DNA from: Fodinibacter sp963834965
Lineage (GTDB): Bacteria; Actinomycetota; Actinomycetes; Actinomycetales; Dermatophilaceae
Assembly (NCBI GenBank): GCA_963834965.1
Contig: CAWIEI010000023.1
Location: 155,970 to 219,969 of the forward strand
Reading direction: 5' to 3'
DNA length: 64,000 nucleotides
This document shows, in pieces, positions 24,420 to 33,702 of this stretch (positions within the stretch are counted from its first letter, which is position 1; each line of letters begins with the position of its first letter). The notes beneath the pieces were generated by a model. That model ran no database searches and was not told the DNA's origin. It was given only the letters and a program-made list of their open reading frames with translations. Position numbers and translations under genes: made by a program.

Positions 24420-27400
24420 TCACTTCACGGTCAGTGTCTGACCCTTGCTGATCGTGCCCTTGACCACCGGCGTCGTCGCCTTCGGAAGGAGCACGTAGGT
24501 GCCGGCCTTCCTGCTCGACGCGTCGTAGGTCACCGTGACACTGCCACCGGGCTGCGGCGGAGTCGTGGTGACGGTCCAGTCGAGGTTGGAGGAACCCACG
24601 TACGCCACACCGCTGGTGCCGTCCCGGTTCTCGGCACCCTGGCTGAGCCCGGCGCCGGGCGGGGCGGGGCTGACCGTGCCGTTGGCGATCGTCACGTTCT
24701 CCGTGGCGCCCAGCTGGATCCAGGTCTGGAACGAGTTGGGGGTGTTCGTGCCGAAGAAGAACACGTTCTCGTAGTCGACGACGAGCCAGGAGGTGTTGCT
24801 GGGCGGGTCGTTGAGGACGCCGATCCGCACAGCCCCTCCCGCGGCCGGGTCCAGGTCGGTCCAGAAGGGCGCCACGATGTTGTTCGGTCGGCTTGCCGAG
24901 GGGATCGGCTGGGGGGTGGCGCTGATGTCCGTGCCGGTCCCGCCGCCGACGACGACGTAGCCGTTGGAGACGATACCGAGGGCCGTGTACGCCTCGCCGC
25001 CGTACTTGAACGACGGCACGGTGAAGTTGGTGATCGTGTCGTCACCCACGTTCGGAATCGGTGCGATCCCGAAGCCGCTGAGCGGAAGGTATCCGCCAAC
25101 GGGGCTGCCGCCGGGCGTGATCGAGGTGATCTGCGGCGGAAGGGCCGGGGTGAGGGTACCCGACCAGGTGAACCCGTTGCGCCGGGCCGTCGCCGGGGCG
25201 CTGACCGCGCTGACGTGGACCTGCTTGCCGGCTTCCAGGCTGAGGTTGACGTCAGCCGGTACGGCGCTGTTGTTGGTCAGCGTCACCGCGCAGTGCGCGG
25301 CCTGGTTGCGGGTGAGGGTGGTCGGCGCGCAGGTGTGGGTCATCGGCACCGCGGCGTCGGCGACGTTCGCCGCGACCGGCAGCACGACCTTGGGCACCTT
25401 CTTCTCGTCCGGCGTCAGGGTGATCTGGCCGAAGCTCCAGCCGTCGGGCGCCGCTGTGCCGTCGATGGTGATGGCGATGGTGCGGCTCTTGCGCGGCGGC
25501 ACGGTCACCGACTTCGGAGAGACGCTGATCGTCACGCCGTTGGTGGCCGTGGCACGGATCTTGAACTCCTGCGCCTTGCCCGTGACGTTCTGCAGGGTGC
25601 GGTGAGTCGTGAGCGCACCGGGCAGCGGGTTGGCCTGGATGCTCGGGAGGTTGAGGTCGACCCGGTCCTTCGCGTTGCCGATCGACTGCACGAAGCCCTC
25701 GGGGGTCTCGCTGATCGTCACTGCTGCGGCGACGGCGGTGTCGACGCGCAGCGCGCCGGCACCTCGGTCGAACGGGTCGGCCGGGGTGACCCCGTCCTCC
25801 TTGAGCACGTCCTGCGTCGACGACGTCATCAGGGCCGACTTGATCTGACCGGGCGTCCAGGTCGGGTGCGCCGCCTTGACCAGTGCCGAGGCGCCGGCGA
25901 GATGCGGGCTCGACATCGAGGTGCCGGCGATGGCCTGGAAGAGCTCTCCGGGAGGCCCAGCGGCCACATCCGTGGGCGTGGGCGTGTTACCGGCGAGGAT
26001 CTGCACGCCGGGTGCGGTGATGTCGGGCTTGATGAAGTCGGAGGACGGGCCGCGCGAGCTGAAGCCGGCCATCACGTTGCCGCGCACCTTGGCCTTCTGG
26101 CCGGCTGCCCAGGTCGCTGTCACGCCTGAGTGCGCGGAGAGGAAGGCCAGGAAGTCGGTGTTGGGTCCCTCGAGGTGGATGGCAGGCAGGAAGTGGTTGT
26201 CGGTCTCGGTGTCGCTGCGGGTGGGGTTGTACAGGATCATCCCGCTCGCGCCGCCCTTGGTTGCGTTGAAGCCCTTCTCGACACGGCCGTTGGTGCCGCG
26301 CTGGCAGACGACGACCTTCCCGGTGAGCGAGCCCGGGCCGAACGGAGCGAGGCAGGTCGCGCCGCCGGTGTAGCCGGGCACGTCCACGGCCTGCACGACG
26401 GCGACGCCGGTGACCCCGGACGTGAGCGTCGAGCCCACCTTGGAGAAGGTCGCGCCGTCAGCAGCGGTCAGGGTGAGGGTGGACTGGAAGTTGCGGTCCG
26501 AGGTGGAGGCGCCGACCGTCGTCACCCAGGGCCCGGCGTGGTCGGTGGTGCCCGCCCCCGGACCTGAGTTGCCGGCCGAGGCGTTGACGCTGATGCCGGC
26601 CGCAGTCGCGTCGAGGAAGGCGAGCTCGACGGGGTCGGCGTAAGCGTTCGAACCGCCGCTGATCGAGTAGTTGATGACGTTCACGCCGTCCTTGATCGCC
26701 TGCTGGATGGCGGCGATCGAGTCGGACCCGAAGCAGCCCTGCGCCATGCAGATGCGGTAGGCGATGATCGACGCTCCGGGCGCGATGCCGCTGACCGGGC
26801 CCCGGTCGACGCCGAACAACGGCGCGTGCGCCACGGGGCCGCCGGCGGCGGTGCTCGCGGTGTGCGTGCCGTGGCCGTCCGAGTCACGAACCGAGCAGGG
26901 GCCGGTGCTGGTGGCGCAGTACTCGCCGGGCGCGGCGCCGACGTTGGCGAGGTAGGAGTCCAGGAAGACGTGGGCACCGACCAGCTTGTCGTTGCAGACG
27001 AACGGTGCCCCGAGCGCGGGGGTGCTTCCGTCGCCGAAGTCACAGGCGAACGGCCCACCGGCGGGCGTGGGGATGCCGGGGTCGACGAACGACGGGTGCT
27101 CGGGCCAGATGCCGGTGTCGAGTACTCCGACGATGACCCCCTGGCCCGCCTTCCGCGGGCCGCCGAGCGCCGGCCACACCTTGGTGGCGCCGACGAACTC
27201 GGGGGTGGCGTCGGTCAGCGTGTGCTGGAGGGTGTCGGCCTGCACGGCCACCACGCCCGGAACGGACAGGAGATCCTTGGCCTTGTTCGCCGGCACCCGC
27301 ACCGCGATGCCGCCGTAGGCCGAGCTGAATGACGTCCCCACCCGGGCGGCGGGCACCTCGCGCTTGATGTCAGTGGCCGCCGCACCGAGGACCCGGTTGG

Positions 27401-27770
27401 CGTGCCTGGTGTACGCCACCACCGCAGTCTTGTTGTCCTTCAGCGACTTTCCAGTGGCGACGGGGCTCGTCGCGGCCAGACCGGGAACTCCGCCGGCGTA
27501 CGACGCGACGGAGTCGAGGTCGAGCTTGACCATGACGCTCACCGGTGCCGAGTCCGCGCGCTTCAGCAGCTCCGGGTCGCTCTTCGCCAGCCGCCCGGTC
27601 ACCGACTTCGCCACCGTGAACTGCGAGACCAGCGTGGGCTGTGGTCCTACCGTGAAGCCCGATGGGTCTGGCCCCGAGGCCGCCGAGGACAGTGGGGCCG
27701 TCCCCACCACCAGGGCGACGACCGAGGTTGCGACGGCGGCAAAGCGGGCGGGAGCGGTGGAACGCGACAC
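24420..27770 (-). CDS. Secreted subtilisin-like serine protease (S8) with PA domain
   Basis: A 1116-residue exported protease. A signal peptide covers residues 1-32, an inhibitor I9-type propeptide about 45-180. The S8 catalytic triad is Asp218 (VLDTGIWP), His300 (DGHGTHTAS) and Ser618 (GTSMSSPH), with the oxyanion Asn401 (ASAGNSG). A protease-associated domain is inserted at about 435-555 (GKVVVCQRGTNGRVEKG). After residue 650 come an Fn3-like domain and a long beta-rich C-terminal part. Extracellular protein breakdown is the likely role. GTG start at 27770 has GGAGG five bases upstream; the longer reading to 27920 lacks signal-peptide character. Followed by a strong hairpin. Confidence 0.9.
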   Translation of the reverse strand: MSRSTAPARFAAVATSVVALVVGTAPLSSAASGPDPSGFTVGPQPTLVSQFTVAKSVTGRLAKSDPELLKRADSAPVSVMVKLDLDSVASYAGGVPGLAATSPVATGKSLKDNKTAVVAYTRHANRVLGAAATDIKREVPAARVGTSFSSAYGGIAVRVPANKAKDLLSVPGVVAVQADTLQHTLTDATPEFVGATKVWPALGGPRKAGQGVIVGVLDTGIWPEHPSFVDPGIPTPAGGPFACDFGDGSTPALGAPFVCNDKLVGAHVFLDSYLANVGAAPGEYCATSTGPCSVRDSDGHGTHTASTAAGGPVAHAPLFGVDRGPVSGIAPGASIIAYRICMAQGCFGSDSIAAIQQAIKDGVNVINYSISGGSNAYADPVELAFLDATAAGISVNASAGNSGPGAGTTDHAGPWVTTVGASTSDRNFQSTLTLTAADGATFSKVGSTLTSGVTGVAVVQAVDVPGYTGGATCLAPFGPGSLTGKVVVCQRGTNGRVEKGFNATKGGASGMILYNPTRSDTETDNHFLPAIHLEGPNTDFLAFLSAHSGVTATWAAGQKAKVRGNVMAGFSSRGPSSDFIKPDITAPGVQILAGNTPTPTDVAAGPPGELFQAIAGTSMSSPHLAGASALVKAAHPTWTPGQIKSALMTSSTQDVLKEDGVTPADPFDRGAGALRVDTAVAAAVTISETPEGFVQSIGNAKDRVDLNLPSIQANPLPGALTTHRTLQNVTGKAQEFKIRATATNGVTISVSPKSVTVPPRKSRTIAITIDGTAAPDGWSFGQITLTPDEKKVPKVVLPVAANVADAAVPMTHTCAPTTLTRNQAAHCAVTLTNNSAVPADVNLSLEAGKQVHVSAVSAPATARRNGFTWSGTLTPALPPQITSITPGGSPVGGYLPLSGFGIAPIPNVGDDTITNFTVPSFKYGGEAYTALGIVSNGYVVVGGGTGTDISATPQPIPSASRPNNIVAPFWTDLDPAAGGAVRIGVLNDPPSNTSWLVVDYENVFFFGTNTPNSFQTWIQLGATENVTIANGTVSPAPPGAGLSQGAENRDGTSGVAYVGSSNLDWTVTTTPPQPGGSVTVTYDASSRKAGTYVLLPKATTPVVKGTISKGQTLTVK

Positions 27771-28008
27771 GGGGCCTCCGGCGGGTCTGGCCCGGACCTT
27801 GCCCGGGCACACCTGCGGCGACGAACAGCCGCCAGTGTCGCGCACGCTATACCGGACCCCGTGAGCGAGAAATGGCCCGGTTGAGCCATGGAAACGGCGT
27901 CTGCGAACCGCTATAAGCACCTCCTGCGCCGCGCAATGACGTTCATGCAGCCGTCAGGCCACGATCAGGCCGGCGACAGGCGGCGATCACCCGGCGTTCA
28001 GGCAGCGG

Positions 28009-29187
28009 TCAGCCCCCGGCGAAGCTGCCCACGAGGTGCTCCCACCGGTCGGGCTCGGTGTTCCACTCCGTGCAGTGCCGCGCCACCTGCCACGGCGCGA
28101 AGGTCACCAGGTCGGGCCGGGCCCGGGCCAGCTCGCGCGAGGGCCCCCAGGGTACGAAGTCGTCGTCGGCGCTGTGGATGAGGAGCACCCCGTGGTGCAG
28201 CTCGGCGCTGCGGCGGACCCAGTCGGTGAGGGCCAGGTCGACGCTCTCGTGCACCCCCACGAGCCGGTGGCCCCACCGCCGCCGCATCATCGCCCGGGCC
28301 AACGAGCCGACGTGTGGGGGCACCCGGTGCGCCCGCGCGTGGTGGGCCAGCACGTCGCCCCAGTCGATGACCGGGGCATCGAGCACGACGCGCGAGACCA
28401 GCGTGGACCAGGGCGAGCGGTCGAGCAGCTGCAGCACGATCGCGCCGCCCATCGACCAGCCCATCAGCAGCACCTCGCCGGCCCCCCGGTCGACGGCGTA
28501 GCGCACCGCCGCCTCGACGTCGCGCCACTCGGAGAGCCCGAGGGCATAACGGCCGTCGGGCCCGGCCGGCACTCCCTCGTCGTTGCGGTAGCTCGGCACC
28601 AGGCAGGTCCACCCCTGCGCGAGCAGCGGCGGCATCGCGCGGATCGTCTCCTCACGGCGGGCGCCGCGCCCGTGCACCAGCACCGCCCAGCGTGTCCCCG
28701 GCCCGTCGGGCGGCGGCACCACCCACGCGGGCATCGGCCCCAGCTCGCCGGCATACGTGACGTGCTCGGTGGGCAGGTCGAGGCTCTCTTCGGGCGGTGC
28801 GCCGTGGAAGTAGGGGTTCCACCGCGCGCTGCCGGGAGCGAGGGAGCCGCGGTCGACGCCGAGCAGCTCGCGCTCGACCGTGCCGCGGGCCGGGTCAACC
28901 CCCACGACGTCACCCACCCGGGCGTGCCCGAAGCCGTCGTCGATCCAGAGCCCGTACCGCCCGGGCACCACCGTCTCGGGCGTGCTGCCCAGCACCACGG
29001 TCGAGGCTCCCGCGGCGTGCACGACGACGTCGTCGGGGCGCTGCCGGTCGGGGGTGAGCACCCGCCGGGCGAACCAGGCGGCCGCGGCGACCGAGCCGGC
29101 GCCGGAGGCCACCGCGGTGGTCGCCCCCACCGCGGCGCCCGCCACCGCCGCGCGGCGGACCCGGCTGCGGGCCGGGACCTCGGTCAC
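28009..29187 (-). CDS. Alpha/beta hydrolase
   Basis: A 392-residue protein with an Ala/Gly-rich N-terminal segment (residues 12-40) that may span the membrane or serve as a signal, then an alpha/beta-hydrolase domain from about residue 150. The nucleophile elbow is GWSMGG, the acid lies in SADDDFVP, and the His is probably in ARHCTEWN. The oxyanion strand reads VLVHGRGARREE. It resembles esterase/lipase-like proteins of actinobacteria; the substrate is unknown. GTG start at 29187 overlaps the ligD stop as GTGA, so the genes are translationally coupled although nothing links them functionally. Confidence 0.75.
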   Translation of the reverse strand: MTEVPARSRVRRAAVAGAAVGATTAVASGAGSVAAAAWFARRVLTPDRQRPDDVVVHAAGASTVVLGSTPETVVPGRYGLWIDDGFGHARVGDVVGVDPARGTVERELLGVDRGSLAPGSARWNPYFHGAPPEESLDLPTEHVTYAGELGPMPAWVVPPPDGPGTRWAVLVHGRGARREETIRAMPPLLAQGWTCLVPSYRNDEGVPAGPDGRYALGLSEWRDVEAAVRYAVDRGAGEVLLMGWSMGGAIVLQLLDRSPWSTLVSRVVLDAPVIDWGDVLAHHARAHRVPPHVGSLARAMMRRRWGHRLVGVHESVDLALTDWVRRSAELHHGVLLIHSADDDFVPWGPSRELARARPDLVTFAPWQVARHCTEWNTEPDRWEHLVGSFAGG

Positions 29188-31346
29188 CCGCCGCCGCCGC
29201 TGAGCACCTCGGACAGGTCGTACGAGACCGGCTCGTCGAGCTGGTCGAAGGTGCAGTCGGCGGGCTGCTTGTCGGGGCGCCAGCGCGCGAACTGCGCCGT
29301 GTGCCGGAACCGGATGCCCTCCATGTGGTCATAGCGCACCTCGACGACCCGCTCGGGCCGCAGCGGGGTGAACGAGAGGTCCTTGCCAGCGGCCCACCGG
29401 CTGCCCGCGGCGTTCTGCGGGGTGCGAGTGCCCTCCTCCTGCCGCGCCCAGGCCCACGGGTGGTCGTCGAAGGTGGTGACCAGCGGTTGCAGCTCGTCGA
29501 AGAGCTCCTTGCGCCGCGCCATCGAGAAGGCGCCGATGACCCCCACCGACAGCAGCTGCCCGTCGGCGTCGTGGATGCCGAGCAGCAGCGAGCCGATCAG
29601 GTCGTCGCCGCTCTTGTGGGTGCGGTAGCCCGCGACGACGCAGTCGGCGGTGCGCTCGTGCTTGATCTTGGCCATCGTGCGCTTGTCGGGCTCGTAGGTG
29701 CCCTCGAGCTGTTTGGCCACCAGCCCGTCGAGGCCGGCGCCCTCGAACTCGGTGAACCACTGGGCCGCGACGGCCCGGTCGGTGGTCGCCGCCGTCACGT
29801 GGATGGGCGCGCGGGCGTCGGCCAGGGCCTGCTCGAGGAGGGCGCGCCGCTCACGGAACGGCCGCCCGGTGAGGTCGTCGTCGCCCAGGGCGAGCAGGTC
29901 GAATGCCACGAACTGCGCCGGCGTCTCGACCGACAGCTTCTTCACCCGGCTGGCGGCGGGGTGGATGCGCTGGCTGAGCAGCTCGAAGTCGAGGCGGTCC
30001 TCGCCCGGGCGCACGACGATGATCTCGCCGTCGACGACGCACCGCTCGGGCAGGTTGGCCAGGGCGGCCTCGACCACCTCGGGGAAGTAGCGGGTCATCG
30101 GCTTCTCGTTGCGACTGCCGATCTCGACGAGGTCGCCGGAGCGGAAGACGATCGAGCGGAAGCCGTCCCACTTGGGCTCGAAGCTGACGTCCTGGCCCTC
30201 GAGTGCCGCGATGCCCTTGACCGCCTTGGCGAGCATCGGCGGCACGGGCGGCACCACCGGCATCCCCCAGCGCTCGCGCTCGGCGGCGTCGCGCTCGGCC
30301 TTGGGCGCCATGTACTCGGCATCGGCCTTGTCGGTGCGCCGCTTGCTCGGCTGCACGCGCGGCGGCTCGCCCGGCATCTTGGGGTAGTCGGGCGGGAAGT
30401 TGAGCTCGCCGAGACCACGGTCGTCGACGTCGCGCTGCCACAGCGCCAGGGCGCCCGCGACATCACCGACCTGGTCGTCGATGTCGGCCCAGGCGTCGCC
30501 GCGGTCTTCGAGCACGTCGGGCACGGTGAGGATCGTGAAGTCGCCCGGGGCCACGGTGGTCAGCTCGGCCCAGGTGACCGGCATCGACACCGGCGCGCCG
30601 GGCAGCGGGCGCGGACTGTAGGCCGAGGCGATGGTGCGGTCGCGACAGGCCTGGTTGAAGTCGACGAAGATGCGCTCTCCGCGCTCCTCCTTCCACCACG
30701 AGGTGGTGACCAGGTCGGGCAGCCGGCGCTCGAGCTCGCGGGCGATGCCGATGACGCCGTGCCGCACGTCGAGGAACTCGTGGGTGGGAGCGACCCGGGC
30801 GTAGACGTGCACCCCGCGGTTGCCGCTGGTCTTGGCGAACGCGGTGAGCCCGATCTCGGCCATCACCTCGCGCAGCGCGACCGCCGCCTCGACGGCATCG
30901 GCGAAGGTGCGCCCGGGCTGCGGGTCGAGGTCGATGCGCAGCTCGTCGGGGTTGTCGTTGTCGGCGGTGCGCACCGGCCACGGGTGGAACGTGACCGTGT
31001 TCATCTGCACGGCCCACACCGCGGTCGCGATCTCGTCGACCACGAGCTGCGCGTGCCGCCGACCGCTGGGGTAACGGCAGGAGACGGTGCGCACCCAGTC
31101 GGGCAGCCCCTTCGGCGGGTTCTTCTGGTAGAACTCCTCCCCCTCGATGCCGTCGGGGAACCGCTGCAGGGTGACGGGCCGGTCGCCGATGTGGTGCACG
31201 AGCGGGTCGCCGACCGCCACGACGTAGGCGGCGAGGTCGCCCTTGGTGATGCCGAGGTCGGGCCACATCAGCCGGTCGGGGCTGCTCAGGCGCACCTGAC
31301 GTGGGCCGTCGGGCCCCTCGACCTCCAGCACCTGCGCGTCCGCCAT
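29184..31346 (-). CDS. ligD: DNA ligase D: polymerase plus ATP-dependent ligase
   Basis: A 720-residue two-domain protein for non-homologous end joining. Residues 15-290 are the primase-polymerase domain (GEEFYQKNPPKG; RIDLDPQPG with the metal-binding Asp residues). A Lys/Pro-rich linker leads to the ligase domain with the nucleotidyl lysine in EPKWDGFR (about Lys392) and later ligase motifs (CVVDGEIIVV, GLVAKQ). The phosphoesterase domain found in mycobacterial LigD is missing; it may be encoded separately. No Ku gene is in the window. ATG at 31346. The stop overlaps the next gene's start. Confidence 0.9.
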   Translation of the reverse strand: MADAQVLEVEGPDGPRQVRLSSPDRLMWPDLGITKGDLAAYVVAVGDPLVHHIGDRPVTLQRFPDGIEGEEFYQKNPPKGLPDWVRTVSCRYPSGRRHAQLVVDEIATAVWAVQMNTVTFHPWPVRTADNDNPDELRIDLDPQPGRTFADAVEAAVALREVMAEIGLTAFAKTSGNRGVHVYARVAPTHEFLDVRHGVIGIARELERRLPDLVTTSWWKEERGERIFVDFNQACRDRTIASAYSPRPLPGAPVSMPVTWAELTTVAPGDFTILTVPDVLEDRGDAWADIDDQVGDVAGALALWQRDVDDRGLGELNFPPDYPKMPGEPPRVQPSKRRTDKADAEYMAPKAERDAAERERWGMPVVPPVPPMLAKAVKGIAALEGQDVSFEPKWDGFRSIVFRSGDLVEIGSRNEKPMTRYFPEVVEAALANLPERCVVDGEIIVVRPGEDRLDFELLSQRIHPAASRVKKLSVETPAQFVAFDLLALGDDDLTGRPFRERRALLEQALADARAPIHVTAATTDRAVAAQWFTEFEGAGLDGLVAKQLEGTYEPDKRTMAKIKHERTADCVVAGYRTHKSGDDLIGSLLLGIHDADGQLLSVGVIGAFSMARRKELFDELQPLVTTFDDHPWAWARQEEGTRTPQNAAGSRWAAGKDLSFTPLRPERVVEVRYDHMEGIRFRHTAQFARWRPDKQPADCTFDQLDEPVSYDLSEVLSGGGG

Positions 31347-31471
31347 GCGGCGAGCCTAACGACGTGCGCCGACGCCCGGCCTCCGAGGGAATGCCGACCG
31401 CCGATCTTTCGGGGATCTTTCGCCGTGTCGAGGCCGGGAACTCTGCGGCGCTCACCGCTGTTGGGCTGGAC

Positions 31472-31915
31472 ATGACGATGAAGCCGACCGATCGTTCCTA
31501 CGCTGTCGACCGCACCGAGGAGGAGTGGAAGGCGACGCTGTCGCCCGCCGAGTACCAGGTGCTGCGCCAGGCGGGCACCGAGCGCCCATACGCGGGCGAG
31601 TACACCGACGCCAAGACCGTGGGCACCTACGCCTGTCGTGCCTGCGGTGCCGAGCTGTTCACGTCCGAGACCAAGTTCGACAGCCACTGCGGGTGGCCGT
31701 CGTTCTTCTCGCCGCTCGCCGGCGAGTCGGTCGAGCTGCTCGAGGACCGCTCGCTGCCCGGCCGCCCCCGCACCGAGGTCCGCTGTGCCACCTGCGGCAG
31801 CCACCTCGGGCACGTCTTCGAGGGTGAGGGCTACGACACCCCCACCGACCAGCGCTTCTGCATCAACTCGATCAGCCTGACGCTGCACCCCGCGGACGGC
31901 GCCCCGACCGCCTGA
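31472..31915 (+). CDS. msrB: Peptide-methionine (R)-S-oxide reductase
   Basis: A 147-residue MsrB. Two zinc-binding CxxC pairs are visible (CRAC and CATC), with FDSHCGWPSFF between them and the catalytic Cys in QRFCINS near the C terminus. It repairs R-methionine sulfoxide in oxidised proteins using thioredoxin. The ATG at 31472 (second ATG at 31478) is preferred because the in-frame extension to 31301 lies inside the divergent ligD promoter region and has no family similarity. No clear ribosome-binding site is present. Confidence 0.9.
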   Translation: MTMKPTDRSYAVDRTEEEWKATLSPAEYQVLRQAGTERPYAGEYTDAKTVGTYACRACGAELFTSETKFDSHCGWPSFFSPLAGESVELLEDRSLPGRPRTEVRCATCGSHLGHVFEGEGYDTPTDQRFCINSISLTLHPADGAPTA

Positions 31916-31917
31916 GG

Positions 31918-32490
31918 TCAGGGTCGCCATCCGGGGTCGCGGCCGATGAAGGCCACGAGCTGGTCCTGCGGGCGTGCGTCGGCCGGCACCGGCACCCTCG
32001 GGCCGTACTGACCCGAGGTGCGCAGCAGCTCGTCGATGGGCTGCATGCCCTCGAACAGCTCGGCGCTCAGGGCCGGGTCCAGCACGTCGTCCTGCCCGGC
32101 GGCGCGGGCGAGGTCCCAGGTGTGCATGAAGACGTCGGTCGTGTAGAACCGGTCGACCGCCTGGTCCAGCGGCAGGTTTCCGGTGTGCGGGTTCGCGAAC
32201 TCGCGCCCCGCGGTGCCGGGGTCGTCGAGCAGCGCCTGCACGGCATCCGCGTGCGCCTGCCAGGCCCCCACCGGGTCGTCGGCCACCGCCGGGCCCTCGG
32301 GCAGCCGGATGCCGCTGCCCGAGGCGAGGAACGGCGGAAACCACTCCACGAGGTGCCCGACGACGTCGCGAGAGACCCACTGGGCCACCGGGGTCGGTGC
32401 GTCCCAGTCGGTCGTGGCCCGCACCGCCTCGGTGAACCCGCCGGCGATGGCCCGGTGCCGCTCGGGCGGGTCGGTGGGGATGCCGGTCAC
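31918..32490 (-). CDS. TIGR03086-type metal-binding protein
   Basis: A 190-residue member of the DinB-like/mycothiol-dependent family. Visible features are RDVVGHLVEWFPPFL (the first His of the metal site), an YTTDVFMHTWDLARA block with the second His, and the family's typical length. Such proteins are thought to be mycothiol-dependent transferases or maleylpyruvate-isomerase relatives; the activity here is unknown. GTG start at 32490 overlaps the SRPBCC gene stop (GTGA). It is the last gene of a three-gene operon led by an ArsR regulator. Confidence 0.75.
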   Translation of the reverse strand: MTGIPTDPPERHRAIAGGFTEAVRATTDWDAPTPVAQWVSRDVVGHLVEWFPPFLASGSGIRLPEGPAVADDPVGAWQAHADAVQALLDDPGTAGREFANPHTGNLPLDQAVDRFYTTDVFMHTWDLARAAGQDDVLDPALSAELFEGMQPIDELLRTSGQYGPRVPVPADARPQDQLVAFIGRDPGWRP

Positions 32491-32975
32491 AGCTCGCCGG
32501 CCTCGAGCAGCCGGTCGAGCGCCCCGTAGCCCTCGTCGACACCGGTCTCCATGCCACTGGCGAGCCACTGGTCACGGGCCTCGAAGGAGTCGCACAGGCT
32601 GGTGGCGTGCAGCCGGGTGCGGCCGTCGCCGAGGTCCTCGAAGGTGAGCGTCTCGAGGGCCACGCTCTCGGGCATGCCCTCCCAGGTGAAGGTCTGCACG
32701 ATGCGCTCGGCGCTCACGGTGTGGAAGCAGCCGCGGAAACCGGCGAAGACGTCGCCATCACGCGAGGCGGTGTAGCGCCAGGACCCCCCGTCGCGGGCGT
32801 CCCAGTAGTCGATGTCGGCGACGATGTCGGTCGGGCCGACCCAGCGGGAGAACAGCTCGGGGTCGGTGTGCGCCCGGAGCAGCTGCGCCGGGGTGGCCGC
32901 GAAGTCGCGGTAGATGTGGATCATCGGGACCTTCTCGTCGGCCTCGATGCGGGACTGCGTGCGCGTGGTGGTCAT
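32487..32975 (-). CDS. SRPBCC (AHSA1-like) family protein
   Basis: A 162-residue START/Bet v1-fold protein of the AHSA1 group: IYRDFAATPAQLLRAHTDPELFSRWVGP is the typical N-terminal pattern (split here as RAHTDPELFSRWVGP), with WRYTASRDGD and a C-terminal helix ending ALDRLLEAGEL. It binds hydrophobic ligands in related proteins; no ligand is known here. ATG at 32975 overlaps the ArsR stop as ATGA. ArsR-SRPBCC pairs are frequent in actinobacteria, often with a DoxX or glyoxalase neighbour; here the third gene is TIGR03086. Confidence 0.85.
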   Translation of the reverse strand: MTTTRTQSRIEADEKVPMIHIYRDFAATPAQLLRAHTDPELFSRWVGPTDIVADIDYWDARDGGSWRYTASRDGDVFAGFRGCFHTVSAERIVQTFTWEGMPESVALETLTFEDLGDGRTRLHATSLCDSFEARDQWLASGMETGVDEGYGALDRLLEAGEL

Positions 32976-33376
32976 GATGCCTGTCCTTCCGTGGGCTGGT
33001 CGTGCTGGTCGGTGTGGTGCTGGTCGTGCTGCTCGTGCCGCGGCAGGGGGTCGCCGTGCTCGTCGAGCCCGGCGAGCACCGCGTCGAGGCGGGCGAAGCG
33101 CTCCTCGGCGCGACCCTGGTACCGCTCGATCCACTTGGTCATGAGGTCGAACACCTCCGCCTCCAGGTGCACCGGGCGGCGCTGCGCCTCCCGGCTGCGG
33201 CTGACCAGGCCGGCATCCTCGAGCACCTTGAGGTGCTTGGACACGGCCTGCAGGGACACGTCGTAGGGCTCGGCGATCGCGTTGACCGTGGCGTCACCGG
33301 CCGACAGCCGCGCGACGATGTCGCGGCGGGTCGGGTCGGCGAGTGCCGCGAACACCTTCGACAGCTGGTCGCTCAT
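32972..33376 (-). CDS. ArsR-family repressor
   Basis: A 134-residue winged-helix regulator: FAALADPTRRDIVARL (helix 1-2), IAEPYDVSLQAVSKHLKVLEDAGLV (recognition helix region, split by residue), and a RRPVHLE wing. The C-terminal 20 residues are His/Gln/Asp-rich (HEQHDQHHTDQHDQ) and could bind metal, although the usual ArsR metal box is absent. ATG at 33376 is chosen over 33409 because an operator lies between them. The upstream region contains a readable promoter flanked by two CAACC-N4-GGTTG palindromes, consistent with autorepression. Confidence 0.88.
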   Translation of the reverse strand: MSDQLSKVFAALADPTRRDIVARLSAGDATVNAIAEPYDVSLQAVSKHLKVLEDAGLVSRSREAQRRPVHLEAEVFDLMTKWIERYQGRAEERFARLDAVLAGLDEHGDPLPRHEQHDQHHTDQHDQPTEGQAS

Positions 33377-33391
33377 GGCCTGCTCCTTGAT

Positions 33392-33451
33392 CAACCGGAT
33401 GGTTGACAACCAAGCTAGGACAGGTCGCCGACGTTGTCAACCCCCAGGTTG
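33392..33451 (-). promoter_or_regulatory. ArsR operon promoter with two identical inverted-repeat operators
   Basis: On the minus strand TTGACA (33440-33435), a 17-base spacer and TAGCTT (33417-33412) make a plausible sigma-70-type promoter. A CAACC-N4-GGTTG palindrome lies at 33438-33451, over the -35 element, and a second at 33392-33405, at the expected transcription start. The arms are identical and perfect in both. The centres are 46 bases apart. This fits repressor binding at both places. Confidence 0.7.
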
Positions 33452-33480
33452 AACACGGCACCCCACCGTGGTCCAGCTGC

Positions 33481-33638
33481 GACCCGGCGTGGGCTACCGC
33501 CCGGTAGGTGCGCCGATCGCCTCACCTACCAGGCGGTAGCCGAGGGGATGTCGCGTCGCGGCTCCCCGGCATCCCGACCCGGCGGGGGCTATCGCCTCGT
33601 AAGTGCACCGATCGCATGACCTACCAGGCGGTAGCCGA
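33481..33638. repeat. Two tandem copies of a 63-base palindromic repeat
   Basis: Unit 1 is 33481-33543 and unit 2 is 33576-33638, period 95, identical at 55 of 63 positions. Each contains a 50-base hairpin (33492-33541 and 33587-33636) with arms beginning GGCTA and ending TAGCC. The arms of unit 1 pair nearly perfectly over 18 bases; unit 2 keeps most pairs. Both lie between the ArsR promoter and the end of the phosphotransferase gene, outside any credible gene. Confidence 0.75.
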
Positions 33639-33702
33639 CGCGACGTGCCGCCGCCCGTGGGCCCAGGCACCGGGGGGACCGCCGGCGCAACCAGGTCCGC
33701 TG

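Noticed and set aside
33481..33638. The repeats at 33.5 kb as a CRISPR array
   Set aside because: Only two units, 63 bases long, period 95, strongly palindromic over their whole length; no cas gene is near.
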